Source: JACVRW01 sp963819635
GTDB lineage: Bacteria; Actinomycetota; Thermoleophilia; Solirubrobacterales; Thermoleophilaceae
DNA length: 64,000 nucleotides
Assembly: GCA_963819635.1 (NCBI GenBank)
Contig: CAWFWX010000003.1
Coordinates: forward strand, 372,001-436,000
Direction: 5' to 3'
In this document: piece after piece, positions 1 through 8,652 of the stretch
Position numbering within the stretch: position 1 is the stretch's first letter
Layout: each line of letters begins with the position of its first letter
Program-made: the position numbers and the translations under genes
Notes under the pieces: generated by a model
The model's input: only the letters and a program-made list of their open reading frames with translations
Told to the model about the DNA's origin: nothing
Database searches by the model: none

Positions 1-997
1 TGGTGGGCGCCTGGCCGGTCTCGCCTGCGCCCGGCTCGTAGTGAGAGGGCGCCACGCCGAGGTGAAGCTCAACGCGCCTCACCCGCTCGAGCACGCGCTG
101 CTGGAGCACGCGCATCCCGGCGAGGATGTCCGCGATCACGCCGAGCGCGACGAACTGCACGGCGATGATGAACAGCGTCGAGCCCACGATGAGCGACTGG
201 ACGTGCCCGTCGGTCTCGCCGTTGATCACGAACCACAGGAAGCGCAGCCACAGGCCGGCTCCCAGCAGCGCGGTGATGAAGGCCGCGGCGAGGAACACCC
301 GCAGCGGCTCGTAGAGCGTGTAGATGCGGAAGATCGACACCGTGTTGCGGCGCACGTACGCCCACATCGACGGGAACAGCCGTGACTCGCGCGTCTTCGC
401 GTTCGTCCGGATCGGGACGTGGTCGACCGCCACGACCATCTTCCCCGCCTGGATGATCGACTCGAGCGTGTAGGTGAACTTCGACACCACCTGCATCTGG
501 AGCGCCGCCTCGCGGTTGTAGGCGCGGAAGCCGGAGGTCGTGTCCGGCACGTTCGTGCCCGACGCCCGCCGCACGACGGCGCTGCCGAGGCGCTGGAGGC
601 GCTTCTTCAGCGGCGAGAAGTGGTCGATCTGGTCGGTCTCGCGGTCGCCGATCACCATGTCGGCGTGGCCGGCGAGGATCGGCGCCACGAGCTTGGGGAT
701 GTCGCCGCCGTAGTACTGGTTGTCGGCGTCGGTGTTGACGATGATGTCGGCGCCGAGCTTCAGCGAGGCGTCGAGGCCCGCCTGGAAGCCGGCGGCGAGC
801 CCCTTGTTGTTCGTCAGACGCACGATGTGGTTCACGCCGTTCTCGCGCGCCACCTCGACGGTGCGGTCGGTGGACCCGTCGTCGATCACGAGCCACTCGA
901 CCTTTTCGATGCCCTCGACTTCGCGCGGGAGGTCCGCCAGCGTCGCCGGCAGGGTCGCCTCCTCGTTGAAGCAGGGGATCTGGATGATGAGCTTCAT
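1..997 (-). CDS. Family 2 glycosyltransferase (polyprenyl-phosphate sugar transferase type), partial
   Basis: The gene runs off the window: 332 codons are readable and still open at base 1, so the C terminus is missing. The N-terminal GT-A domain begins MKLIIQIPCFNEE, with the nucleotide-binding motif IDDGSTDRT at residues 38-46 and the metal-binding NTDADNQ at 88-94. DTTSGFRAYNR follows, as in dolichyl/undecaprenyl-phosphate mannosyl- or glucosyltransferases. Two hydrophobic segments (about 232-257 and 266-291) should anchor the enzyme in the inner membrane. It probably moves a sugar from a nucleotide donor to a polyprenyl phosphate, which could feed the GT-C-like membrane enzymes nearby (inference). 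It is divergent from the next gene, and its ATG lies 11 bases from a TACGCT box. Confidence 0.85.
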   Translation of the reverse strand, partial: MKLIIQIPCFNEEATLPATLADLPREVEGIEKVEWLVIDDGSTDRTVEVARENGVNHIVRLTNNKGLAAGFQAGLDASLKLGADIIVNTDADNQYYGGDIPKLVAPILAGHADMVIGDRETDQIDHFSPLKKRLQRLGSAVVRRASGTNVPDTTSGFRAYNREAALQMQVVSKFTYTLESIIQAGKMVVAVDHVPIRTNAKTRESRLFPSMWAYVRRNTVSIFRIYTLYEPLRVFLAAAFITALLGAGLWLRFLWFVINGETDGHVQSLIVGSTLFIIAVQFVALGVIADILAGMRVLQQRVLERVRRVELHLGVAPSHYEPGAGETGQAPT

Positions 998-1008
998 CGC
1001 GCGCCCTT

Positions 1009-1014
1009 AGCGTA
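1009..1014 (-). promoter_or_regulatory. -10 box (TACGCT) of the GT2 gene
   Basis: On the reverse strand TACGCT ends 11 bases before the ATG at 997, and no Shine-Dalgarno sequence is visible. This fits a leaderless or nearly leaderless transcript. Confidence 0.5.
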
Positions 1015-1052
1015 GTTCACGCCCGGTTCACGACCTCCTGGTTCGGGCGCCC

Positions 1053-1058
1053 TACCGT
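1053..1058 (+). promoter_or_regulatory. -10 box (TACCGT) deciding the start at 1069
   Basis: TACCGT ends 10 bases before ATG 1069. The alternative GTG at 1057 overlaps the box itself, so 1069 is the better start under the leaderless pattern seen across the window. Confidence 0.5.
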
Positions 1059-1068
1059 GCGCTCAGGA

Positions 1069-2505
1069 ATGGGCAAGGTGACCGCCGCGTGCCTCGTTCT
1101 CGGGGCGCTCTCGCTGGTGCTGCCGTCGGAGCCGAGCTACGACCCGTGGGCCTGGCTGGTCTGGGGTCGCGAGGTCGGCCACCTCCACCTCAACACCGCC
1201 GGCGGCCCGTCGTGGAAGCCGTTCCCCGTGGCGGTAACAGCGATCCTGGCGCCGCTGGGAGGGATCGATTCGGGACTGCCCGCGGCGCTCTGGATCGCGC
1301 TCACGCGCGCCGCCTCGCTCGTCGCGCTCGTCCTCGCCTTTCGCCTCGCGCGCAGGCTGGCGGGGGGCGGCCGCGCGGGCACGCTCGCCGGGGCGGTCGC
1401 GGCGAGCTCGCTCTTCCTGCTCCCCGACTGGTTCCAGCTCGCGGCCCAGGGCAGCGATGCCCCGATGGCGGTCGCGCTCGTCCTGTGGGCCATCGAACGC
1501 CACCTCGATGGGCGGGTGCGGGACGCGGTGTTCCTGGGAGCCGTCGCGTCGCTCCTCCGACCCGAGCTGTTCCCCTTTCTCGCGCTCTACGGCCTCTACG
1601 CCTGGCGAGTGCAGCCGGAGCTGCGCCGCCTCCTGGCCGCGCTGGCCGCGGTGATCCCGGCGCTCTGGCTCGTGCCCGAGTGGATAGGCGCCGGCAATCC
1701 GCTCGACGGCGGCAAGCAGGCCGCCAGCGAGCCCTACTGGAGCCTCTCTCACCACCCGCGTCCGTGGGCGCGAGCGCTCGTGCGTGTCGACAACCATGCG
1801 GGCCTGCTGGTCGAGCTCCTCGCGGTTGCGGCCTTCGTGTCGGCGGCCCTGGCCCGCCGCTGGGCGGTGCTCCTGATCGCGGTCGCGGCCGGCCTCCAGG
1901 TGGCCACGTTCGTGGCGATGACGCAGGCCGGCTTCTCAGGGAATTCGCGCTACGTGCTGCCCGGTCTCGCGCTCATGTGCGTGCTCGCGGGGGTTGGCGC
2001 GGCGGCTCTGGTGTCGACGTCACGGGCTCGGGCTCTGACCATCCCGCTGGCTCTGGCGCTGGCGGCACTCGCCGTGTCCACCGCGATCATGAGGGTCGAC
2101 CGGCTCGGTTGGGAGGCTCGCGAAGTCGGCGCTCGGATGGAGCTCCACCGCGGCCTGGTGCGTGCAGTCGCGGCCGCGGGTGGCGCCGAGGCGGTGGCCG
2201 GCTGCGGGGCGCCCTCGGTCAACAGGGCCCTCCAGACGCGGATGGCATGGGAGCTCGACCTGCCGCTCGACGACCTCGAGCAGTCGCGCCAGGGCTGCTT
2301 CGCCTTCGAGTCGCACCGCGACTGGCTGGCCGGACAACCGGCCCCGCGGGCCCGGGGCGAGGCGGTCGCCGTGGCCCGCGTGGGGGGCTGGCGGGTCTAC
2401 CGCGTTTACAACGGCTTTGCAGGGCTTTCACATGTGCGGAACTCGAGAGGACTACAGGGCCCAGGCGCCAAAAGGCACGGGTTTACATCGTTCACGGACT
2501 GGTAA
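1069..2505 (+). CDS. Polytopic membrane protein, GT-C-like (paralogue of the 9654 gene)
   Basis: A 478-residue protein with about ten hydrophobic segments. Near the N terminus it has YDPWAWLVWG followed by GGPSWKPFP. The same pattern (YDPWAWILWG, GGPSWKPLP) recurs in the 501-residue protein at 9654-11159, together with similar IERHLDGR/FERHLDGR, LRPE and YGL segments, so the two are clear paralogues. An acidic/aromatic first loop followed by many helices is typical of lipid-linked-sugar GT-C transferases, but I see no decisive catalytic motif and the function is unproven. The last ~100 residues are soluble. The C-terminal end after YNGF looks unlike the paralogue. Confidence 0.75.
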   Translation: MGKVTAACLVLGALSLVLPSEPSYDPWAWLVWGREVGHLHLNTAGGPSWKPFPVAVTAILAPLGGIDSGLPAALWIALTRAASLVALVLAFRLARRLAGGGRAGTLAGAVAASSLFLLPDWFQLAAQGSDAPMAVALVLWAIERHLDGRVRDAVFLGAVASLLRPELFPFLALYGLYAWRVQPELRRLLAALAAVIPALWLVPEWIGAGNPLDGGKQAASEPYWSLSHHPRPWARALVRVDNHAGLLVELLAVAAFVSAALARRWAVLLIAVAAGLQVATFVAMTQAGFSGNSRYVLPGLALMCVLAGVGAAALVSTSRARALTIPLALALAALAVSTAIMRVDRLGWEAREVGARMELHRGLVRAVAAAGGAEAVAGCGAPSVNRALQTRMAWELDLPLDDLEQSRQGCFAFESHRDWLAGQPAPRARGEAVAVARVGGWRVYRVYNGFAGLSHVRNSRGLQGPGAKRHGFTSFTDW

Positions 2506-2561
2506 CAGCTCTGCTAGCCTGCCCTTCCTTCCTATCCCGGCCGTACGGAGTTCCCACGACC

Positions 2562-2756
2562 ATGACCACCGTTCTCGCATATCTGGATCCCGGCAGCGGG
2601 AGCATGATCCTGCAGATCCTCGCGGGTGGGCTCGCTGCCGTGGCCGTTACCGCCAAGCTGTACTGGAACCGCATCCTCAGGTTCCTCCGGATCAGGAAGG
2701 ACGATCCGGAAACTCCCAAGGCTGACACCGCTCCGCGCGGCAGCGACGCCGCCTAG
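2562..2756 (+). CDS. YLDPGSGS mini membrane protein (64 aa)
   Basis: A 64-residue protein starting MTTVLAYLDPGSGSMILQ, then one transmembrane helix (about residues 15-34), then a basic tail (KLYWNRILRFLRIRKDD) that should sit on the cytoplasmic face. GGAG lies about 10 bases upstream as a weak ribosome-binding site. It is followed after 15 bases by the methyltransferase fusion, which in turn overlaps the sulfatase gene. I recall similar YLDPGSGS peptides beside methyltransferases and sulfatases in other genomes, but cannot verify that here. The function is unknown. The conserved DPGSGS stretch suggests a specific role such as assembly or anchoring of the neighbours (inference). Confidence 0.7.
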   Translation: MTTVLAYLDPGSGSMILQILAGGLAAVAVTAKLYWNRILRFLRIRKDDPETPKADTAPRGSDAA

Positions 2757-2757
2757 C

Positions 2758-2763
2758 TACTTT
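2758..2763 (+). promoter_or_regulatory. -10 box (TACTTT) of the methyltransferase fusion gene
   Basis: TACTTT ends 8 bases before ATG 2772, just after the stop of the YLDPGSGS gene. The methyltransferase may therefore have its own leaderless transcript besides read-through. Confidence 0.4.
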
Positions 2764-2771
2764 TCCGCCGG

Positions 2772-4172
2772 ATGCCCACGTCATCCGCGCCCGCCGGCCT
2801 CGAGCCGGGGTCCTTCCGTGACCCCGAAAGTCGTGTCTTCTACGCGGGTGACGACGTCTTCCGCGCGCTGTCGCCGGACGGGCTGAGCGACTTCGAGGCG
2901 CTCCAGGCCACGGGCCTGCTCGACGACGAGCGCGTGGTGCGCACAGAGCGCTCGGACGGCGTGCCGGCCGTGCGCGACCTGCTCGTGCACGAGCCCGCCG
3001 CCGTGCTCCGGCACGAGCGCATCCCGTTCGTCTCGTACCCGTACGAGTGGACGTTCTCGATGCTGAAGGACGCCGCTCTGCTGCAGCTCGACCTGCTGCT
3101 CGACGCGCTCGGGCACGACATGGTCATCAAGGACTCGACTCCCTACAACGTCCAGTTCAAGGGCGCGCGCCCGACGTTCGTGGACGTGGGCTCGTTCGAG
3201 CGGCTTCGCGAGGGCGAGCCGTGGGTCGGCTACCGCCAGTTCTGCATGCTCTACCTGTATCCGCTCCTGCTCCAGTCGGTGAAGGACGTGCCCTTCCAGC
3301 CCTGGCTGCGCGGGTCGATCGACGGCATCACGCCGTCGCAGATGCGTGCCCTCATGTCGTTCCGGGACCGCTTCCGCAAGGGCATGTTCACCAACGTGTT
3401 CCTGCACGCTCGGCTCGAGGCGCGCTACTCCGGCAAGCCCGAGCAGGTCAAGCAGGAGGTCAGGCGCGTCTTCAAGAAGGAGCTGCTCGTCGCGAACGTG
3501 CGCAAGATGCGCAAGCTCGTGCAGCGGCTCGACTGGAGCCCGCCGGATGGCGTCTGGACCGCCTACGGCGAGCGCAACAGCTACACGGACGACGACGCGC
3601 GCCGCAAGGACGACTTCGTGCGCGAGGTCTCGAAGAGCCGCGAGTGGAAGCTCGTCTGGGACATCGGCGCCAACAACGGGCGCTACTCGCGCATCGCCGC
3701 CGAGGGCGCGAAGACGGTGGTCGCCGTCGACGCGGACCAGGGCCCGGTCGAGCTGCTCTACCGCGATCTGCGCGAGGAGGGGAACGAGCAGATCCTGCCG
3801 CTCACGATGAACCTCGCCGATCCGTCGCCGGGGCTGGGCTGGCGCGGCCTCGAGCGCAAGGCGATGCCGGAGCGCGGCAAGCCCGACCTCGTGCTTGCTC
3901 TCGCGCTCGTCCACCACGTGGCCATCAGCGCGAACGTCCCCGTGAGGGAGTTCATCGACTGGCTGGCGTCGCTCGGCAGCGCGCTCGTCATCGAGTTCCC
4001 GACGCGCGAGGACCCGATGGTCAAGCAACTGCTCGCGCCGAAGCGCGACGGGCTGCACCCTGATTACGAGCTCGACTTCTTCGAGCGCACGCTGAAGGAC
4101 GCCTTCGAGGTGGAGCGGAGCGAGCGCCTGGAGTCGGGCACGCGCGTGCTCTACTTCGCCCGCCCGAAGTGA
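2772..4172 (+). CDS. Fusion of a kinase-like N-terminal region with a class I SAM methyltransferase
   Basis: A 466-residue protein. Its N-terminal half contains VIKDSTPYNVQF (K120, D121, N126) followed by FVDVGS (D138, G140). This spacing resembles the catalytic loop (D...N) and the metal-binding DxG of aminoglycoside-phosphotransferase/protein-kinase folds. The C-terminal half starts with the SAM-binding motif LVWDIGANNGRYS (about residues 294-306), then VVAVDAD and DLVLALALVHHV. The layout is like proteins annotated as NoeA-type methyltransferases (recalled, unverified). It shares a GTGA overlap with the sulfatase gene downstream, so the two are translationally coupled. Likely cytoplasmic or peripheral, modifying an envelope glycan or lipid precursor (inference). 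Confidence 0.75.
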   Translation: MPTSSAPAGLEPGSFRDPESRVFYAGDDVFRALSPDGLSDFEALQATGLLDDERVVRTERSDGVPAVRDLLVHEPAAVLRHERIPFVSYPYEWTFSMLKDAALLQLDLLLDALGHDMVIKDSTPYNVQFKGARPTFVDVGSFERLREGEPWVGYRQFCMLYLYPLLLQSVKDVPFQPWLRGSIDGITPSQMRALMSFRDRFRKGMFTNVFLHARLEARYSGKPEQVKQEVRRVFKKELLVANVRKMRKLVQRLDWSPPDGVWTAYGERNSYTDDDARRKDDFVREVSKSREWKLVWDIGANNGRYSRIAAEGAKTVVAVDADQGPVELLYRDLREEGNEQILPLTMNLADPSPGLGWRGLERKAMPERGKPDLVLALALVHHVAISANVPVREFIDWLASLGSALVIEFPTREDPMVKQLLAPKRDGLHPDYELDFFERTLKDAFEVERSERLESGTRVLYFARPK

Positions 4173-6236
4173 ACAGCGCGGAAGCGAATGGCGGCGCGAA
4201 GTCCGCGGCCTGGGCCTATCTGAACCTGGCCGTCCTGTGGACCTTCGCGGTGGCCCAGCCGCTCTTCGACCTGCTCAAGGACAACCCCGAGTTCTTCGCC
4301 GCGCGCGGCTCGTCGGGCTTCGACATCGTCAGCTTCTCGGTCCTGCTGGTCGTGGTTCCCCCGGCGATCCTGCTCGCGATCGAGCTGCTGCTCGGGCTGA
4401 TTCGCAGGGAGGTGCGCGACGGCGCGCACGTGGCCTTCCTCGGCGTGCTCGCCGCGCTGATCGCCGCGCAGGCGCTCAAGAAGTCGATCGACGGATCGGA
4501 CACCGTGCTGATCGTGCTCTCGCTCGCTGTGGGGGCGGGGCTGGCCGTGCTCTGGGCGCGCGCGGAGCCGGTGCGCTCGTTCCTCAACGTGCTGTCACCC
4601 GTGCCGGTCGTCTTCCTCGCTGCTCTTCCTGTTCAGCGGCCAGATCTCGGAGCTGGCCTTCCCGAGCGAGGCGAAGGCGCGCACGATCGGCGGCGTCGCG
4701 CGCGCGCCGATCGTTGTCGTGCTGCTCGACGAGCTGCCCTCGAACACGCTGGTCGACGAGAACGACCGAATCGACGCGAAGCGCTTCCCGGGGTTCGGCG
4801 AGCTCGCGAAGAGCGCCACCTGGTTCCGGAACGCGTACACGGTCTACGACTCCACCGAGCGCGCGCAGCCGGCGATCATGGACGGGAACCTTCCGCAGAA
4901 GGACCACCAGCCGATCTCCTCCGACCACCCGAACAGCATCTTCTCGCTGTTCGCGAAGACGCACTCGATGAACGTGGACGAGGAGGCGACGAGCGTCTGC
5001 TCGCGCGACCTCTGCACGAACACGATCACGAACGAGTCGTACGGGAAGCGGATCTCCTCGATGGCGGAGGACCTCGGGCTCGTGTGGCTCCACGTCGTCT
5101 CCCCACCCGACATCGAGACCGACCTGGCGAGCGTGTCCGAGAACTGGGGCAACTTCGGCGGCGGCGACGAGACCGAGGCGCCGGAGTCGTCACCAGAGAA
5201 GCAGAACGTGCTCTCGAACCTCGCCCACGGCCGCCCTGCTCGCCTCAACGCGTGGATGGACCGCATCAAGCGCACGGGCCGCCCGGCGCTCAACTTCAAG
5301 CACACGCTGCTGCCGCACGTTCCCTGGCAGTACCTGCCCTCCGGTCGCAGCTACCGCCCGGCGGCCGACCCGATTCCGGGGCTGTCCACCCAGGCCTACG
5401 AGGACCAGGGGCAGCTCGACGTGCTGCTCCAGCGGCACTTCCTGCAGACGGGATTCGCCGACTTCGAGCTCCAGAGGCTCTGGAAACGGTTGAAGTCCCA
5501 GGGCCTGTGGGACGACTCGCTGATCGTCGTCGCTGCGGACCACGGCGTGGCATTCCCGCATGATCGCCAGCGCCGTCGCCTCAGCCGCCAGACCGCCCGC
5601 GAGATCGCTCCGATCCCGCTGATCATCAAGGCGCCCGGCCAGACCAAGCCGAAGACCGACGACGCCTGGGTCGAGACGATCGACATCCTGCCGACGATCT
5701 TCGACATCCTGAACCTCGACCCGCGCGTGAAGATGGACGGCAAGTCGGCCTTCAGCGAGGAGGTTCAGAACCGCGACGAGCTGCGCTTCCTGATCCGCAA
5801 CACGTTCGAGGTGCTGAAGATCCCGGCCGCCGACTTCGAGCGCGAACGGCAGGAGATCATCGATCGCAACCACCGCTTGTTCGGGACCGGCGCTGACGGC
5901 CCCGACCGCATCTACGAGATCGGCCCGCACCCTGAGCTGATCGGCCAGCCGGCGTCCGCGGCGGGGCCGAAGCTCGACGTGGACCTCTCGTACGCAAAGG
6001 ACTACGGGCGCGTGAACCCGACGTCGGGCTACGTGCCCATCCACGTCGTGGGACGCGTGAACGGTCCCGACCGCCACCCGCGCGATATCGCCGTGGCGGT
6101 GAACGGCACGATCCGCGGCGTCGGCAACACCTTCACGCTCGCCGTCGGCGACCCCGGTGAGCTCGTCTCGGTGATGGTGCCCGAGGCGGCCTTCCACAAG
6201 GGCCGTAACCGCGTCGAGGTGTTCCTACAGCAGTAG
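4169..6236 (+). CDS. Membrane-anchored sulfatase-fold hydrolase/transferase (single-base frameshift near 4619)
   Basis: Starts at GTG 4169 inside the stop of the preceding gene. The first ~150 residues form about five transmembrane helices. A frame change at 4613-4622 (TTCCTCGCTGCTC, one extra G at about 4619) must be removed to continue as FLLLFLFSGQISEL and then VVLLDELPSNTL, the first metal-site Asp of the alkaline phosphatase/sulfatase fold. The likely nucleophile segment is YDSTERAQPAIMDG (Ser/Thr rather than the CxPSR of true sulfatases), and AADHGVAF gives the later metal ligands. Corrected length is about 688 residues. The layout resembles membrane phosphoglycerol or phosphoethanolamine transferases as well as sulfatases, so the substrate is open. 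The intact downstream frame argues for a sequence error rather than decay. Confidence 0.75.
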
Positions 6237-6243
6237 GGCCGGT

Positions 6244-6600
6244 CTAGAGGTCTGCCAGGCAGATCTCGACGTCGTGGAGCAGGTCGTCCTGCTGCTGGCT
6301 CGTCTCGGGATTGACGTAGAGGAGCGCGGTCCCGATCTGCTCGGAGCCCTCCTCGCGCCCGCGGAACTGCTCGGCGATCGCCTCGTCGGCTGTCAGGAAG
6401 AACTTGATCCGCGGGCCGTCGTCGAGCACGAGCTCGTCGTCCTCCTCGCCGGTCCGCTGTGCAGGGATGTCGTGGTCCTCGAGGCACGCGAGCGCAACAC
6501 CGGGAGTGTCCGATTTGTCGACGTTCCCGCCGGCGTCGGACGAGCCGCAGCCGGCGACTGCGAGCAGCACGAATGGGAGTGCGAGGAGCGGGCGCTTCAC
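6244..6600 (-). CDS. Small secreted lipoprotein, unknown function
   Basis: A 118-residue protein with a lipoprotein signal: basic MKRP, a hydrophobic stretch, then LAVAGC with the lipobox Cys at about residue 18. The mature part is acidic and hydrophilic and has two further Cys (ACLEDH and EICLADL) that could form a disulfide. No family recognised. It is convergent with the sulfatase gene (8-base gap) and lies just downstream of the GH2 gene on the same strand. Starts at GTG 6600, supported by the TAGCCT box at 6610-6615. Confidence 0.7.
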   Translation of the reverse strand: MKRPLLALPFVLLAVAGCGSSDAGGNVDKSDTPGVALACLEDHDIPAQRTGEEDDELVLDDGPRIKFFLTADEAIAEQFRGREEGSEQIGTALLYVNPETSQQQDDLLHDVEICLADL

Positions 6601-6609
6601 GGGCGGCGC

Positions 6610-6615
6610 AGGCTA
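6610..6615 (-). promoter_or_regulatory. -10 box (TAGCCT) of the lipoprotein gene
   Basis: Reverse-strand TAGCCT overlaps the stop codon of the GH2 gene and ends 9 bases before GTG 6600. It fits a leaderless start. Confidence 0.5.
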
Positions 6616-8568
6616 GCGGGCGAGCATCGGCTTCATGCGCCGGAACATGCGCGCCACCGCCAGGAAGGCCGGCTTCCTGTGGTTGTTCTCCTCGAGCAGG
6701 CTCTTGTTGTGCCAGGGCGGCTGCGCGTACTCCTCCGGCGCGCCGCCCTGCCAGGTCTGATGCACCCGGAAGTCGCGCAGCGCCCAGTGGATCGAGCCGT
6801 TCACGAAGCGCTTCGACCCGTGGATGGCCAGGTGGTCCATCACGAACTTGCGCTGGAACTCGAACGTGCCCTTCTGTTCCACCGGCCCGGAACGGGTGGC
6901 CTCCGCGCCGAACTCGGTGATCACGAGCGGGAGGTCGGGGTTCGCCGCGTGCAGCTGATCGAGGTAGGGGCTGAGGTCGGCGGTCGTCGAGGCGGGCACG
7001 TCGGGCCGGTTCTCGATCACCGAGCGGTACCAGCCGAAGTACTCGTTCACGCCGAGCGCGTCGAGGTACTGAAACGCTTGGCTCGTGAGCGGCTCGCCGA
7101 TGCGCGACTGGCGGTCCATCGCCACGAGCCGCGTGTCGTCGAGCTCGCGGACGGCTTGGGACGCGTCGCGGATATAGCCGATGAGCGCCGGGGTGTAGTT
7201 GCCGAGGTTCTCGCCCGCCTCCGACGGCTCGTTCGCGAGCGACCAGGTCAGGATCGACGGGTGGTTGATGTTCTGCCTGACCGTGAGCGTCGCGGCGCGC
7301 GTGGCGAGCGCGCGTACGCCGGCGCGCTCCCAGTTCTCGGTAGGCACCTGGTAGACCGGCGCGTCGACCCAGTACATGATCCCGGCGCGGTCGAGCGCCT
7401 CGATGAACGCGGGGTGGAGCGGGTAGTGCGAGCGCGTGATCGTCGCGCCCAGGTTCTTCAGGCGGTTCACGAGCAGCATGCGGGTGCGCTGCGAGAGCGC
7501 GCCGCCCTCCTTGATGTCGTCCTCGTGGATCGCCGCGCCGCGCAGGTTCAGGCGCTTGCCGTTCAGCAGGATCACGCCGCCCGGACGCGGGTCGATCTTG
7601 CGCACGCCGAAGCTGGCGCGGTAGGTGCCGAGCTCCTTGCGGCCGAGGAGTGCGCCCACCGTGATGTCGTAGAGCTCGGGCTGTCGCGGCGCCCATAGGC
7701 GCGGCTTCTTGATCGTGACCGTCGTGCTGAGCTCGCGCCTGCCGAGCGCGGGCACCGTCTCCGGGTCGAGCTTGATGCGCTGACCGTCGACTCTGAGGAG
7801 GAGCGAGATGTCACGGTCGCGCTGCGTGAAGTTGCGGAGGATCGTCCGCACCTCGACCTTCGCGGGGCCGCCCACTCGCTTGAGGCGGGGCAGGACGTGC
7901 ACGTCCTCGACGTCGACCGTGTCGACGCGGCGCATGTAGACCTCGCGCAGGATGCCGCCGAAGTTCCACCAGCCGCCGGTGCCGAAGCCGTTGAAGGCGG
8001 CGGGCCGCCAGTGGGTGAGGTCGGAGTTGCTGCGCAGCGACGAAACCTTGACGACGAGCGTGTTGCGGCCCTCCTTCAGGTCCTTCAGCAGCACCTCGAA
8101 GGGGAAGTAGCCGGTATAGACCGAGCCGAGCTGCGTGCCGTTCAGCCATACCTCGGAGCGGTAGTTGTTGCCCTCGAAGCGGACCTTCCAGAAATGCCTC
8201 GCCTTCTTGGGCGACTTCGGGACTGAGAACTCCTTCCGGTACCACCCGACGTTCGGCTTGTTCTCGAGCGTGTCCTGCGCGTTCCAGTTGTGCGGAACAG
8301 TGATGGCGGTCCAGCCCGCGAGGTCGTCCTGCGCGTACCAGCCCTCCTGCTCGCCGACGAACGTGTCGTCCTGGCGGAAGTACCAGGTGCCGCCCAGCAG
8401 CTCGCGGTTCACCTGGCCCTCGCGGATCAGCGGCTTTCCGCCCGGCGACTCGACGCGCAGCTCGGGCGCCGGAGGCGGCGAGGTCGCCGGCGGGCCGACC
8501 TGGGCGTGCGCCGGAAGCGGGCAGACGGCGGCGACAGCCAGACCGGTGAGGAGCGTTCGCCTGAGCAA
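6613..8568 (-). CDS. Secreted glycoside hydrolase family 2 enzyme
   Basis: A 651-residue protein with an N-terminal signal peptide (MLRRTLLTGLAVAAVCPLPAHA). The sugar-binding domain has VPHNWNAQD and a WLNG jelly-roll motif. An immunoglobulin-like domain follows, then a TIM barrel. The acid/base motif WSLANEPSE is near residue 447 and the nucleophile motif VITEFGAEA near residue 552, so both catalytic Glu are present. GH2 covers beta-galactosidase, beta-glucuronidase and beta-mannosidase, and the sequence alone does not let me choose. It would act outside the membrane on an exopolysaccharide or plant-type glycoside. TTG start at 8568, 7 bases from TACCCT. Confidence 0.88.
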   Translation of the reverse strand: MLRRTLLTGLAVAAVCPLPAHAQVGPPATSPPPAPELRVESPGGKPLIREGQVNRELLGGTWYFRQDDTFVGEQEGWYAQDDLAGWTAITVPHNWNAQDTLENKPNVGWYRKEFSVPKSPKKARHFWKVRFEGNNYRSEVWLNGTQLGSVYTGYFPFEVLLKDLKEGRNTLVVKVSSLRSNSDLTHWRPAAFNGFGTGGWWNFGGILREVYMRRVDTVDVEDVHVLPRLKRVGGPAKVEVRTILRNFTQRDRDISLLLRVDGQRIKLDPETVPALGRRELSTTVTIKKPRLWAPRQPELYDITVGALLGRKELGTYRASFGVRKIDPRPGGVILLNGKRLNLRGAAIHEDDIKEGGALSQRTRMLLVNRLKNLGATITRSHYPLHPAFIEALDRAGIMYWVDAPVYQVPTENWERAGVRALATRAATLTVRQNINHPSILTWSLANEPSEAGENLGNYTPALIGYIRDASQAVRELDDTRLVAMDRQSRIGEPLTSQAFQYLDALGVNEYFGWYRSVIENRPDVPASTTADLSPYLDQLHAANPDLPLVITEFGAEATRSGPVEQKGTFEFQRKFVMDHLAIHGSKRFVNGSIHWALRDFRVHQTWQGGAPEEYAQPPWHNKSLLEENNHRKPAFLAVARMFRRMKPMLAR

Positions 8569-8575
8569 GCGGGGG

Positions 8576-8581
8576 AGGGTA
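8576..8581 (-). promoter_or_regulatory. -10 box (TACCCT) of the GH2 gene
   Basis: Reverse-strand TACCCT ends 7 bases before TTG 8568. This supports the unusual TTG as the true, leaderless start, and the signal peptide begins right there. Confidence 0.5.
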
Positions 8582-8652
8582 GCGGCGTATCAAGACGGCG
8601 GTTCACGGGTAATTGCAACTGCTACGGTCCGCCCGCCGGGCTTGTCTTCGCC

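Noticed and set aside
2483..2520. Vegetative -35/-10 promoter before the YLDPGSGS gene (TTTACA ... TAACAG / TAGCCT)
   Set aside because: Spacings are 15 and over 30 bases, neither convincing; not listed as a feature.
2781..4058. Long reverse-strand open frame of 425 codons across the methyltransferase gene
   Set aside because: It is the antisense shadow of a GC-rich gene: Arg/His/Val-heavy, no motifs, while the forward strand has a clear SAM-binding motif. Dozens of similar antisense frames were dropped for the same reason.
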